From Ignavibacteria bacterium (GTDB taxonomy: Bacteria > Bacteroidota > Ignavibacteria > Tepidaquicellales > OLB5), in contig JAUQWT010000157.1 in assembly GCA_030835005.1 (NCBI GenBank), positions 1-7,884 of the forward strand: 7,884 nt of DNA, written 5' to 3'. The translations under genes were made by a program, and so were the position numbers. Below the pieces are notes generated by a model, which was given only the letters and a program-made list of their open reading frames with translations, had not been told where the DNA came from and ran no database searches. Shown one piece after another: positions 1-5,482 of this stretch (position 1 is the stretch's first letter; the number at the start of each line of letters is the position of its first letter).

Positions 1-293
1 CTGATATCATTTTCATCAAGCGGCTCGGGATCGATATAATTAATTACGTGCCCGTAATTTTTATCTCCTTTGCCCGATATCAAAACAATGTAATTAGAAC
101 TGAGAGGCTGGCTTTGCTTTACTATACTTAAAGTATAAGGATCGTTTGAATTGTATTTAACATAATCTCCTTGTGAAGTCTCCATTACCACTTTATTGCT
201 GATTGTAAATCCAAGCAGCTGGAATATTGTAATAATAAGCAGCAAGCCGGTAATCAAGCCTGCGCCAAGCGCGGCAATCGCCATTTTTTTCAT
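1..293 (-). CDS. Hypothetical single-pass membrane protein (partial, C-terminus beyond left edge)
   Basis: An open frame reads leftwards from an ATG at 293 to the window edge, giving 97 codons of an incomplete protein. The product begins MKKMAIAALGAGLITGLLL and has one strongly hydrophobic segment at about residues 5-30. A polar, presumably extracytoplasmic region follows, with 'SNKVVMETSQGDYVKYNS' and later 'ISGKGDKNYGHVINYIDPE'. No lipobox is visible; the segment could be an uncleaved anchor or a long signal peptide. An AGGAA lies 10 nt upstream of the ATG, a plausible ribosome-binding site. A second ATG three codons in (284) is an alternative start. The gene lies 94 bases downstream of the DUF3667 gene on the same strand, so it may be the fourth gene of that operon or have its own promoter. 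I do not recognise the family and assign no function. Confidence 0.7.
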   Translation of the reverse strand, partial: MKKMAIAALGAGLITGLLLIITIFQLLGFTISNKVVMETSQGDYVKYNSNDPYTLSIVKQSQPLSSNYIVLISGKGDKNYGHVINYIDPEPLDENDI

Positions 294-387
294 ATGTGAA
301 TTATTCCTTTTGAGGTTAACCGAGGGCAGTGCAAGTTAATTGCTATTTATTAATTATACAATAGAAAGTTTTTATAACGTCTTAACT
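294..387. other. Intergenic spacer with at most a weak promoter candidate
   Basis: This 94-base AT-rich spacer separates two minus-strand genes. On the minus strand a TATAAT hexamer lies at 353-358, but there is no convincing -35 or TTTG element at the right distance and no TAnnTTTG match. I see no terminator hairpin. Whether the left-edge gene has its own promoter or is read through from the operon cannot be settled from the sequence. Confidence 0.4.
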
Positions 388-1131
388 TCAGTATTTAAAG
401 AAAAACAAATAAAACACAGCCATGGAAGCAAACTGAATTACAATTATTGAAATTATGAATGACAAAATAAATTTCATGATGTTCCAGAACTTATTGCCAT
501 CATAAAACTGATAATATGCAAAACCATAATAAATAAAGAAGATAAAGTAATATATCCCGATCCCGATCAGCCATTTCTCCACCAGGGCGTATAACAGTGG
601 CATCAACAGGATGTAAATAAAATTCCTTTGTGCTGCAAGTAAAGTTTGGAAAATCAAGTTTTCAGAATAATTGTATCCGGACCGTTTATAGAAAACAAAT
701 GAAAAAAAAGCCATTACAGGCAAAGAAAGAAATAAAAGTACATTAAAATATGTATAAATGAAATTATTGAATTGAAGGAAATAAACCTGGCTATAGGTAA
801 ACTTTGCAAGTACTTCAGGCTCCACTTGCCTGAACCCAATTACTCCCAGTTTTACTGTCAAGAAAAATGATACTGCTACTCCGATTATAAGATATTGGAT
901 AGGGCTGAAGTATTTTTTTCTTTTCCCTTCAATATATTCCCTTGCAACAATACCGGGTCTTAAAAACAGCTCTTTAATAAGGAAAAACAGCCCGCTATCA
1001 ACATGAGTAAAGTTGTGTATAAAGTCATGTAGTATATGCTTGATTGAGAATTTGTGTATATCAGATCTCTGTCCGCAATTATTACAAAACTTTCCCTCAA
1101 ATATGTTTCCGCAGTTCTTACAAGTTATCAT
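388..1131 (-). CDS. DUF3667-type zinc-ribbon multi-pass membrane protein
   Basis: This 247-residue protein opens with a short zinc ribbon: C4-x2-C7 and C16-x2-C19 ('CKNCG...CNNCGQ'). A conserved-looking block follows, 'FSIKHILHDFIHNFTHVDSG' then 'LFLRPGIVAREYIEGKRKKY'. Zinc ribbon plus the RPG..AREYIEGKR block is characteristic of the DUF3667 family, common in Bacteroidota and of unknown biochemical function. The rest is very hydrophobic, with about five predicted membrane segments near residues 74-97, 128-148, 160-184, 187-209 and 218-245. The ATG overlaps the stop codon of the upstream helix-hairpin-helix gene as ATGA (1128-1131), which indicates translational coupling and fixes the start. 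It is the last gene of the three-gene overlapping run. The family call is from recognised motifs; the role is unknown, perhaps membrane sensing or scaffolding by inference only. Confidence 0.85.
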   Translation of the reverse strand: MITCKNCGNIFEGKFCNNCGQRSDIHKFSIKHILHDFIHNFTHVDSGLFFLIKELFLRPGIVAREYIEGKRKKYFSPIQYLIIGVAVSFFLTVKLGVIGFRQVEPEVLAKFTYSQVYFLQFNNFIYTYFNVLLFLSLPVMAFFSFVFYKRSGYNYSENLIFQTLLAAQRNFIYILLMPLLYALVEKWLIGIGIYYFIFFIYYGFAYYQFYDGNKFWNIMKFILSFIISIIVIQFASMAVFYLFFFKY

Positions 1132-1424
1132 ATATCAGATCCGGTTTGTTTATGATCTTTCCAGTTCCACCAATTGAGCTTTTCGGCTTTTGGATTTCTA
1201 GTCTCAGCGAAATAGACTGCGCACCTGAAAACATACAATAAGCATCTATCCTGCACAACGCCGGCAAAACTGTTGGATCTAGCATATAACTTTTCGGGAT
1301 CTTTCCCTTTGAGATCATCCACCTCAATGATGCCGATATCAATCAAATCCTGAGCGATTGACTTCCCCACTCCCGGAATTGTCATCAAATTTTCTAGACG
1401 GCTGTCAAATCGTATTTTTTTCAT
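1128..1424 (-). CDS. Helix-hairpin-helix protein, Cdd1 ('pathogenicity locus') family
   Basis: This 98-residue protein has a helix-hairpin-helix element at residues 10-31 ('LENLMTIPGVGKSIAQDLID'), with the IPGVGK hairpin typical of non-specific DNA-backbone binding. It continues with 'DDLKGKDPEKLYAR', then 'DRCLLYVFRCAVYFAE' (59-74), and ends in a tryptophan-rich 'LNWWNWKDH' (83-91). This order matches the small Cdd1 family, present in many bacteria and of unresolved function despite the name. It overlaps the SGNH gene upstream by four bases (ATGA, 1421-1424) and the DUF3667 gene downstream by four (ATGA, 1128-1131), so all three are probably made from one mRNA. No Shine-Dalgarno is visible before its ATG, consistent with coupled re-initiation. 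DNA binding is inferred from the motif; the substrate is unknown. Confidence 0.87.
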   Translation of the reverse strand: MKKIRFDSRLENLMTIPGVGKSIAQDLIDIGIIEVDDLKGKDPEKLYARSNSFAGVVQDRCLLYVFRCAVYFAETRNPKAEKLNWWNWKDHKQTGSDI

Positions 1425-2044
1425 ATTTTCATTTCAATTATCTTCTTAAACACAGCTTCAGCCAGCAAAGGATATTGATCTTTCATGGGATGAACTCCAT
1501 CAACTTCTGATGGTTCAATAAATTGATTTGAATCAAGGAATTCCGCCTGGCACATTTCGGCAACCGCTTTGTATTTCTCCGAAAGCTTTTTTGATTCTTC
1601 TGTTTTTCCTTCATAGAATACATCATTGAATTTAGAAAGATCGCCAAGTGAAGGCGGAGATATAACCAGTACTTTGGGAATTGTAAATCCCGGCACTGAT
1701 GACAAGACTATTCTGATAAGAGATAGTATTCCCGAAGCTGAATCATCTGCAGTCTTTTCGAGCGAGCAAATGAGATCATTAATGCCAAGCATTATGATCA
1801 CTAAGTCAAGCGGCACATGTGATTCCAATAACATGGGCAGATACTCCTTACCGCTGCGGTATGGCATGTAAGGCAGGTCCCAGCATGTAGTTCTGCCCGG
1901 AATTGATTCTGTAATAACGAAGTATTCACTTCCAAGAGAGCTCTGCAAAATTCCTGGCCAGCTTTCAGAGTATTCATACCTGGAGCCATCTAACGGATTG
2001 TATCCCCACGTAATTGAATCGCCATAAATCAGTATTTTCTTCAT
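1421..2044 (-). CDS. SGNH/GDSL-family esterase or acyltransferase, arylesterase-like
   Basis: This 207-residue protein carries all four SGNH blocks: GDSITWG with nucleophile Ser10, the block II glycine at Gly50 in 'PGRTT', GIND with Asn89, and DGVHP with Asp182 and His185. The blocks and connecting sequence ('EYLPMLLESHVPLDLVIIML') closely resemble the mycobacterial arylesterase/acyltransferase group typified by MsAcT, so a small-ester hydrolase or transacylase is likely. The length of about 200 residues is usual for these single-domain enzymes. There is no signal peptide, so it should act in the cytoplasm. It is the first gene of the run with the Cdd1-type and DUF3667 genes. An AGGAAA lies 12 nt before the ATG, slightly far for a ribosome-binding site. 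The natural substrate cannot be read from the sequence. Confidence 0.9.
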   Translation of the reverse strand: MKKILIYGDSITWGYNPLDGSRYEYSESWPGILQSSLGSEYFVITESIPGRTTCWDLPYMPYRSGKEYLPMLLESHVPLDLVIIMLGINDLICSLEKTADDSASGILSLIRIVLSSVPGFTIPKVLVISPPSLGDLSKFNDVFYEGKTEESKKLSEKYKAVAEMCQAEFLDSNQFIEPSEVDGVHPMKDQYPLLAEAVFKKIIEMKI

Positions 2045-2070
2045 GAATTCGATGAATTTCCTGAATATGA

Positions 2071-2101
2071 ATTGATTAATGCCAAAAATAACATAAATTT
2101 G
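2071..2101 (+). promoter_or_regulatory. Bacteroidota-type promoter for the sigma/anti-sigma operon
   Basis: ATTG at 2071-2074 (for -33 TTTG) is followed after exactly 19 nt by TAAATTTG at 2094-2101, a full match to the -7 consensus TAnnTTTG. Transcription should begin near 2107, leaving a leader of about 80 bases that contains the palindrome at 2168-2183. The spacing and -7 match are seen directly; activity is inferred. Confidence 0.6.
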
Positions 2102-2113
2102 TATATTATGAAC
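2083..2113 (-). promoter_or_regulatory. Candidate promoter for the SGNH operon
   Basis: On the minus strand TATTTTTG at 2083-2090 fits the Bacteroidota -7 element TAnnTTTG. It would start transcription about 30 bases before the SGNH start codon. The -33 position, 19 nt further up, holds only GTTC and not TTTG, so this half is weak. It lies inside the spacer of the oppositely directed sigma-gene promoter. Confidence 0.35.
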
Positions 2114-2167
2114 TAATTTAATTGATGCGACTTTTTCTCTCCGGCTGCATCTAATGTACAGGATCCG

Positions 2168-2183
2168 GTTTTAACGTTAAAAC
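2168..2183. promoter_or_regulatory. Perfect 16-bp palindrome in the sigma-factor leader
   Basis: GTTTTAACGTTAAAAC reads identically on both strands and ends five bases before the sigma-factor ATG, downstream of the predicted promoter. It could be an operator for a dimeric regulator. In RNA it could fold into a short hairpin at the ribosome landing site, since no Shine-Dalgarno is present here. Confidence 0.5.
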
Positions 2184-2188
2184 AATTA

Positions 2189-2806
2189 ATGACAAAAGAT
2201 ATTCGTGAATTCACAGAGCTTTTAAAGCCGTTATACAATGATGCCCTAAGGTATTCCAAGGCATTGTGTGCAGGCTGGTCACCTGATGATGCTGAAGATG
2301 TACTTCAGCAGTCACTCCTGCTGGCAATGGAAAACTTTGGATCGCTCAGAGATATTTCAAAATTCCGCTCATGGTTCTTTAAAATAATAACTACTACTTT
2401 TTACTCGTCGATAAGAAAGCATTTCTGGAAGAAATTTCTTCCGCTTGATGAAAATCCAAATATTGCTTCGATGCCTGAGGTATATGATAGGACTGAAAGT
2501 AATGATAATAAACTCATACTTTCCAAAGCGCTGTCTAGGCTAAACTCAAAAGAAAGAGCAGCAATACTTTTGTTTGAAATTGCGGATTTTTCGATCGAAG
2601 AAATCAGGGTTATTCAGCAGGAAAAAAGCTTATCAGCAGTAAAATCAAGGCTTAGCAGGGCCAGGGCGAAACTGAAAAAGTATATTATTCAGCAGGAAAA
2701 TATTTTAACTCAGAATGAAGCACTCCGGGACAATCCCGGGGATTTCATAGGAGATATCGAAAATGAAACACTCAAACTCATCTCGGAGATCAGAATTGAA
2801 CGCTGA
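2189..2806 (+). CDS. RNA polymerase sigma factor, sigma-70/ECF type
   Basis: This 205-residue protein has the two-domain layout of ECF sigma factors. Region 2 spans about residues 10-80: 'DDAEDVLQQSLLLAMENF' followed by 'FRSWFFKIITTTFYSSIRK', the -10-binding and core-binding helices. Region 4 spans about residues 110-166: 'LSRLNSKERAAILLFEIADF', then the helix-turn-helix 'SAVKSRLSRARAKLKKY' that would contact the -35 element. There is no region 1 or 3. A roughly 40-residue acidic tail after region 4 is not part of the standard fold. The start has no Shine-Dalgarno; it follows the palindrome at 2168-2183 and an A/T-rich leader. The last 44 bases overlap the start of the next gene, a membrane protein that is the likely anti-sigma factor. 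The regulon is unknown. Confidence 0.92.
   Translation: MTKDIREFTELLKPLYNDALRYSKALCAGWSPDDAEDVLQQSLLLAMENFGSLRDISKFRSWFFKIITTTFYSSIRKHFWKKFLPLDENPNIASMPEVYDRTESNDNKLILSKALSRLNSKERAAILLFEIADFSIEEIRVIQQEKSLSAVKSRLSRARAKLKKYIIQQENILTQNEALRDNPGDFIGDIENETLKLISEIRIER
2725..2739 (+). other. GC-rich hairpin at the 3' end of the sigma gene
   Basis: CCGGGA at 2725-2730 pairs perfectly with TCCCGG at 2734-2739 around a three-base loop CAA, and a flanking U-G pair could extend it. It lies inside the sigma coding region, nine bases before the AGGAG that serves the overlapping anti-sigma gene. Ribosomes finishing the sigma gene would unfold it, so it could tune coupled translation. There is no U-tract, so it is not a terminator. 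Confidence 0.4.
2749..2753 (+). promoter_or_regulatory. Shine-Dalgarno AGGAG for the anti-sigma gene
   Basis: AGGAG at 2749-2753 lies nine bases before the ATG at 2763, inside the sigma-factor frame. It is one of the few clear Shine-Dalgarno sites in the window and supports the long start of the downstream gene and its coupling to the sigma gene. Confidence 0.6.
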
Positions 2807-3746
2807 AGAAAAGAACAAATCTTTGGAGCATCATTTTAACAGGTTAAGGGCCGAAAATTACACCGATAGCTTTCACGCTGTTGAAAACTGGCTTTACAAA
2901 ACCAACATTAAAATTGAAAATCAAAAAACCGAAAGGAAGCTCCAAAAGATGAAACATTTCTTTTTTGCTCATAAGCTCCGCCTTGTTTATTCTGTTATCG
3001 CGCTTCTGGTTGTTATCGGGGCATGCAATTTGCCCGTTACACAAACTGAATCAGCAGGGCAAATGATAACCTTAGTTGTGCCGGCTGGTAACAAAGGATT
3101 TCAGGAAAAACTGAACTCATTGCCGTGGGTCAAGAATGCTCAGGTAACCTCTAACGATAACACAAATGAAGGAGTCTCGCAAACATTATATACAATTGTA
3201 CTGACTCATGCCACAGAGCAGGACGCAAAGAATTACTGTAAAGAAATCGAAGCTTTGGGCGATGTTACTACAATAAGAATCAAGCCGCTTAATTATGATA
3301 TTAAACGCCCGCTCTATTCTGCAGCTCTGGATAACTTTTTCAGCATTAAGGTTGATGCGACCGGTATGAGCGACACAGAGCTTGAGCAGGAAGTACAGAG
3401 ACAGCTGAAAGAACAGGGCGTAGAAATGAAAGTTGGCTTCACAACCGGCGCTGACGGAAGAAGGGATATTATCATCGAGAATCCGGAATCAGATAAAAGT
3501 CCCAAACAATTTGAAATGACAATTGACGAGAACAACGGACAGGAAAAAGTTAAGCTCTTCCAGAAGAAAGCTGATCCTGAAAAGTTTAAAGGAAAGACAG
3601 ATACTGAGATCAGAAAGATGGTCAAAGAAGAATTAAAGAACCCTGATCTTAAGGATAGCGAAATTATTATCACAAGAAATGGTGAGGAAGTTCAGGTAAA
3701 AGTTGAGACAGACAGAAGAGAAATTAAAGGCCCGGATAATAGATAG
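2763..3746 (+). CDS. Putative membrane-anchored anti-sigma factor with duplicated periplasmic domain
   Basis: This 327-residue protein has a charged, helical N-terminal part (1-72, e.g. 'LEHHFNRLRAENYTDSF') that would lie in the cytoplasm. One membrane segment follows at about 73-90 (to 'LLVVIGACNLP'), then a polar periplasmic region of about 235 residues. The layout and the 44-base overlap with the ECF sigma gene are the classic arrangement of a transmembrane anti-sigma factor: the N-terminus holds the sigma factor and the outer part senses a signal. I do not recognise a named anti-sigma domain, so the role rests on context. The periplasmic part contains two similar units, near 196-239 ('SDTELEQEVQRQLKEQG') and 270-315 ('TDTEIRKMVKEELKNPD'). 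An in-frame ATG at 2949 (residue 63) with AGGAAG nine bases upstream would instead give a lipoprotein-like start with Cys88 as lipidation site. A terminator follows 24 bases after the stop. Confidence 0.75.
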   Translation: MKHSNSSRRSELNAEEKNKSLEHHFNRLRAENYTDSFHAVENWLYKTNIKIENQKTERKLQKMKHFFFAHKLRLVYSVIALLVVIGACNLPVTQTESAGQMITLVVPAGNKGFQEKLNSLPWVKNAQVTSNDNTNEGVSQTLYTIVLTHATEQDAKNYCKEIEALGDVTTIRIKPLNYDIKRPLYSAALDNFFSIKVDATGMSDTELEQEVQRQLKEQGVEMKVGFTTGADGRRDIIIENPESDKSPKQFEMTIDENNGQEKVKLFQKKADPEKFKGKTDTEIRKMVKEELKNPDLKDSEIIITRNGEEVQVKVETDRREIKGPDNR

Positions 3747-3769
3747 TCGGTAAGTAAAGAAATATTAAA

Positions 3770-3799
3770 CCCCGTCAGTTAAAACAGGCGGGGTTTTTT
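3770..3799 (+). terminator. Rho-independent terminator after the sigma/anti-sigma operon
   Basis: CCCCG at 3770-3774 pairs with CGGGG at 3789-3793, and inner T-G and C-G pairs lengthen the stem. A run of six T follows at 3794-3799. This is a strong intrinsic terminator 24 bases after the anti-sigma stop. Read on the minus strand the same stem is followed by TTTAATATTT, so it may also stop transcripts of the convergent lipoprotein gene. Confidence 0.9.
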
Positions 3800-3835
3800 G
3801 TTAGAAATTGAGTGTTACAGTTATCTGCAGTTCAG

Positions 3836-3852
3836 GATTTTTACTAAAAATC
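3836..3852. repeat. AT-rich inverted repeat at the lipoprotein stop codon
   Basis: GATTTTT (3836-3842) and AAAAATC (3846-3852) form a 7-bp stem with a 3-base loop that abuts the stop codon of the minus-strand lipoprotein gene. It is weak because it is almost all A-T. It may help end that transcript together with the GC-rich stem about 60 bases further on. Confidence 0.35.
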
Positions 3853-4475
3853 TATTGAGCGCGGAATTCCTTGTCAATTACATCAAACTCACCGGGATAA
3901 GTAATTGGCCCGAATACTGTTTCCACAGTGGGCTGAACTTTGAGTGTTACTCTTGAAGAAGAGCCGTTCTTTCCGCCAAGGGCAAGTGCCAGGTTTAGCA
4001 GATTGTCGTATCCGGCATCATTGAAGAACCTGATCAGATCGAACGACATCCCGATCGGTATATTAGTAGCCTGACCGATTCCAGGAACTGAAATATTTCC
4101 GACATTACCATTAATGGTCTCTCTGCTGTCAATGAACAATCTCCATCCCAGATTCTTTATAACAGCAGCAGTATTTTTTGTTCCGCCGGTTCCGTCATTC
4201 GGATTCCTTGCTAAGACATTCAAGGTAAATTCAACAGGCAATTTCCCCTGTGTGAAGTTTGCTAGCAGATTTGCAGCGTCAAGCAGACTAATGTTGCTGA
4301 TAGAACCGATATTAGATAGCGGTACTCCGGCTAATTTCATACCGGTAACTTTATCTAACTTAAACTGCAGCCGCTGCATATTGGTAATGGCATCCATTAC
4401 CCCTGTGCAACCGATATTTAGTACTGAAAGAGAGATCAGCACGGTAAACAAAGAGACCTTATATATTTTTTTCAT
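3852..4475 (-). CDS. LEA14-like (LEA type 2) lipoprotein
   Basis: This 207-residue protein starts with a lipoprotein signal peptide: Lys2-Lys3, a hydrophobic stretch at 7-21, and the lipobox 'LNIGC' with Cys23 as the lipidated residue. Thr24 follows, with no retention-like Asp, so the outer membrane is the likely location. The mature part has the feel of an LEA type 2 (WHy) beta-sandwich: 'FKLDKVTGMKLAGVPLSNI', then 'VEFTLNVLARNPND', then 'IKNLGWRLFIDSRETINGNV' followed by 'PIGMSFDL'. That is the usual order of a non-bonded strand, N-P-N motif and 'basis of comparison' strands. Such proteins are often tied to stress or surface structures, but the function here is unknown. It lies 57 bases downstream of the beta-barrel-type gene on the same strand, with no promoter found in the gap, so the two are probably co-transcribed. 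Confidence 0.78.
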   Translation of the reverse strand: MKKIYKVSLFTVLISLSVLNIGCTGVMDAITNMQRLQFKLDKVTGMKLAGVPLSNIGSISNISLLDAANLLANFTQGKLPVEFTLNVLARNPNDGTGGTKNTAAVIKNLGWRLFIDSRETINGNVGNISVPGIGQATNIPIGMSFDLIRFFNDAGYDNLLNLALALGGKNGSSSRVTLKVQPTVETVFGPITYPGEFDVIDKEFRAQ

Positions 4476-4532
4476 TACTGTGATATTTGATTAGAACTTT
4501 ATTATTAGATTTGTAAAAATAGAAATTAATAT

Positions 4533-5276
4533 CTAAAATCCGAAGAGAATCCCGAGCTGCACTTGTATTGTTGCTATAGATCTATCATTACCGATAGGAT
4601 GATTTGAATTTGATGCGCTGTAATTGGGATCTGCTGCATCATTTAGCGAAGTATATGCATCAACCCTGTTATTTGAGTTTGTTACGCCTTCGTATGATTT
4701 GCCAAATAGGTTTATGAGGTTATACCTGAGGCTCAGATCCATGGTGAATGTTTTGCCGAATCCAACCTCTGCTCCAATTGCGAAACCAAGCCCCGTTCTT
4801 GAAGCGGACTTTATGCTCTTTTCGTCGCTGGTTACTCCGCTTGTCCCCTGGAACTTGAAAGAGCCGCTTATAGAGGAGACTAACAGGTCTATTCCTGCAT
4901 ATGGTTTAACAGGACTGAATGGAATTCCAAAGCCAAACTCTGTTCCAAGCGTAAACATAAAGATACTGTTCTTAACTGTTAAAGAACTATTTGGCTGGTC
5001 AATACTTGCAACCCCGCTATTATCCAGAGATGCATAGCAGACAGAGAGTCTTCCGTTCAACGGTCCCAGCACAACTTTCGCTATTGCTCCGTAGTTAATA
5101 CCGGATCTTAACCCGTACTTAGTGCCTGCATAAAAATCCTTTACGTCTCCGCTGTAATCTACAGTAGGTGAGCTCAGCCCCAGCATCGGACCTATTTTCA
5201 GGCTTAACTGAGAATATGAAACATTTGAAAGGATAATCATAAATAAAACTACAGTAATTGCTTTTGATTTGCTCAT
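4533..5276 (-). CDS. Outer-membrane beta-barrel-type protein
   Basis: This 247-residue protein has a Sec signal peptide (about 1-22, ending 'NVSYS' before Gln23). Alternating glycine- and aromatic-rich strands follow, typical of small barrels in the OmpA-like/porin-family group of Bacteroidota: 'LSLKIGPMLGLSSP', 'GLRSGINYGAIAKVVLGPL', 'IFMFTLGTEFGFGIPF', 'VKPYAGIDLLVSSISGSF', 'LGFAIGAEVGFG' and 'TMDLSLRYNLINLFG'. It ends 'VQLGILFGF', and a terminal phenylalanine is the usual C-terminal signal for barrel assembly. No periplasmic peptidoglycan-binding domain is present. Tandem promoter candidates lie directly upstream, and the lipoprotein gene follows on the same strand. The barrel call is from pattern only; no substrate or specific function can be assigned. 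Confidence 0.8.
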   Translation of the reverse strand: MSKSKAITVVLFMIILSNVSYSQLSLKIGPMLGLSSPTVDYSGDVKDFYAGTKYGLRSGINYGAIAKVVLGPLNGRLSVCYASLDNSGVASIDQPNSSLTVKNSIFMFTLGTEFGFGIPFSPVKPYAGIDLLVSSISGSFKFQGTSGVTSDEKSIKSASRTGLGFAIGAEVGFGKTFTMDLSLRYNLINLFGKSYEGVTNSNNRVDAYTSLNDAADPNYSASNSNHPIGNDRSIATIQVQLGILFGF

Positions 5277-5302
5277 TTTTAATAGTTAATTATTGCATAT
5301 TA

Positions 5303-5333
5303 CAAAGATAAAAATATAAAATACTCATTCAAA
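5303..5333 (-). promoter_or_regulatory. Proximal Bacteroidota-type promoter for the barrel/lipoprotein unit
   Basis: On the minus strand TTTG (5330-5333) is followed after exactly 19 nt by TATCTTTG (5303-5310), a full match to TTTG-N19-TAnnTTTG. Transcription would start near 5297, about 20 bases before the barrel gene's ATG at 5276. Confidence 0.65.
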
Positions 5334-5361
5334 TATACTTAGTTAACATAACAAACTCAAA
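5330..5361 (-). promoter_or_regulatory. Distal tandem promoter candidate for the barrel/lipoprotein unit
   Basis: On the minus strand TTTG (5358-5361), a 20-nt spacer and TATATTTG (5330-5337) give a second match to the Bacteroidota consensus. Its -7 element overlaps the -33 element of the proximal promoter, so the two could not be occupied together. The AT-rich context makes a chance match possible. Confidence 0.4.
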
Positions 5362-5426
5362 AAAGGATTTGAATACTGTAAAATATCTGAAACAATCTCA
5401 CAATTAATTTTTTTGGAATATAGTCT

Positions 5427-5456
5427 TTTTAAAGAATCTATTAAGGCATATATTTG
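5427..5456 (+). promoter_or_regulatory. Candidate promoter for the secreted propeller gene
   Basis: TATATTTG at 5449-5456 is a full match to the -7 consensus and lies 26 bases before the ATG at 5483. The -33 position offers only TTTT at 5427-5430 (18-nt spacing), so the upstream half is imperfect. The rest of the 206-base divergent spacer (5277-5482) shows no further gene or hairpin. Confidence 0.45.
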
Positions 5457-5482
5457 TTTAAAAATTTGTATATCACCAATTA

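Noticed and set aside
353..358. TATAAT on the minus strand upstream of the left-edge gene
   Set aside because: No matching -35 or TTTG element at a usable distance; a lone hexamer in AT-rich DNA is not enough to call a promoter.
1118..1342. A 74-codon minus-strand frame overlapping the Cdd1-type gene in another phase
   Set aside because: The overlapping frame carries the full helix-hairpin-helix and WWNW motifs and fits the ATGA overlaps; this one has none.
3314..3673. A 119-codon minus-strand frame rich in Ser and Leu opposite the anti-sigma gene
   Set aside because: Its composition is what the complement of Glu/Lys-rich codons gives; no start signal or recognisable motif.
4114..4494. A 126-codon plus-strand frame opposite the lipoprotein gene
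   Set aside because: It is antisense to a gene with a clear lipobox and ends just past it; no supporting signals.
4624..5037. A 137-codon plus-strand open frame opposite the barrel gene
   Set aside because: It lies wholly antisense to a gene with a signal peptide and strand pattern, has no domain resemblance, and has no promoter or ribosome-binding site of its own.
5341..5482. Search of the AT-rich divergent spacer for a small RNA or small gene
   Set aside because: No stable hairpin, intrinsic terminator or start-plus-ribosome-site combination was visible; only the promoter candidates are supported.
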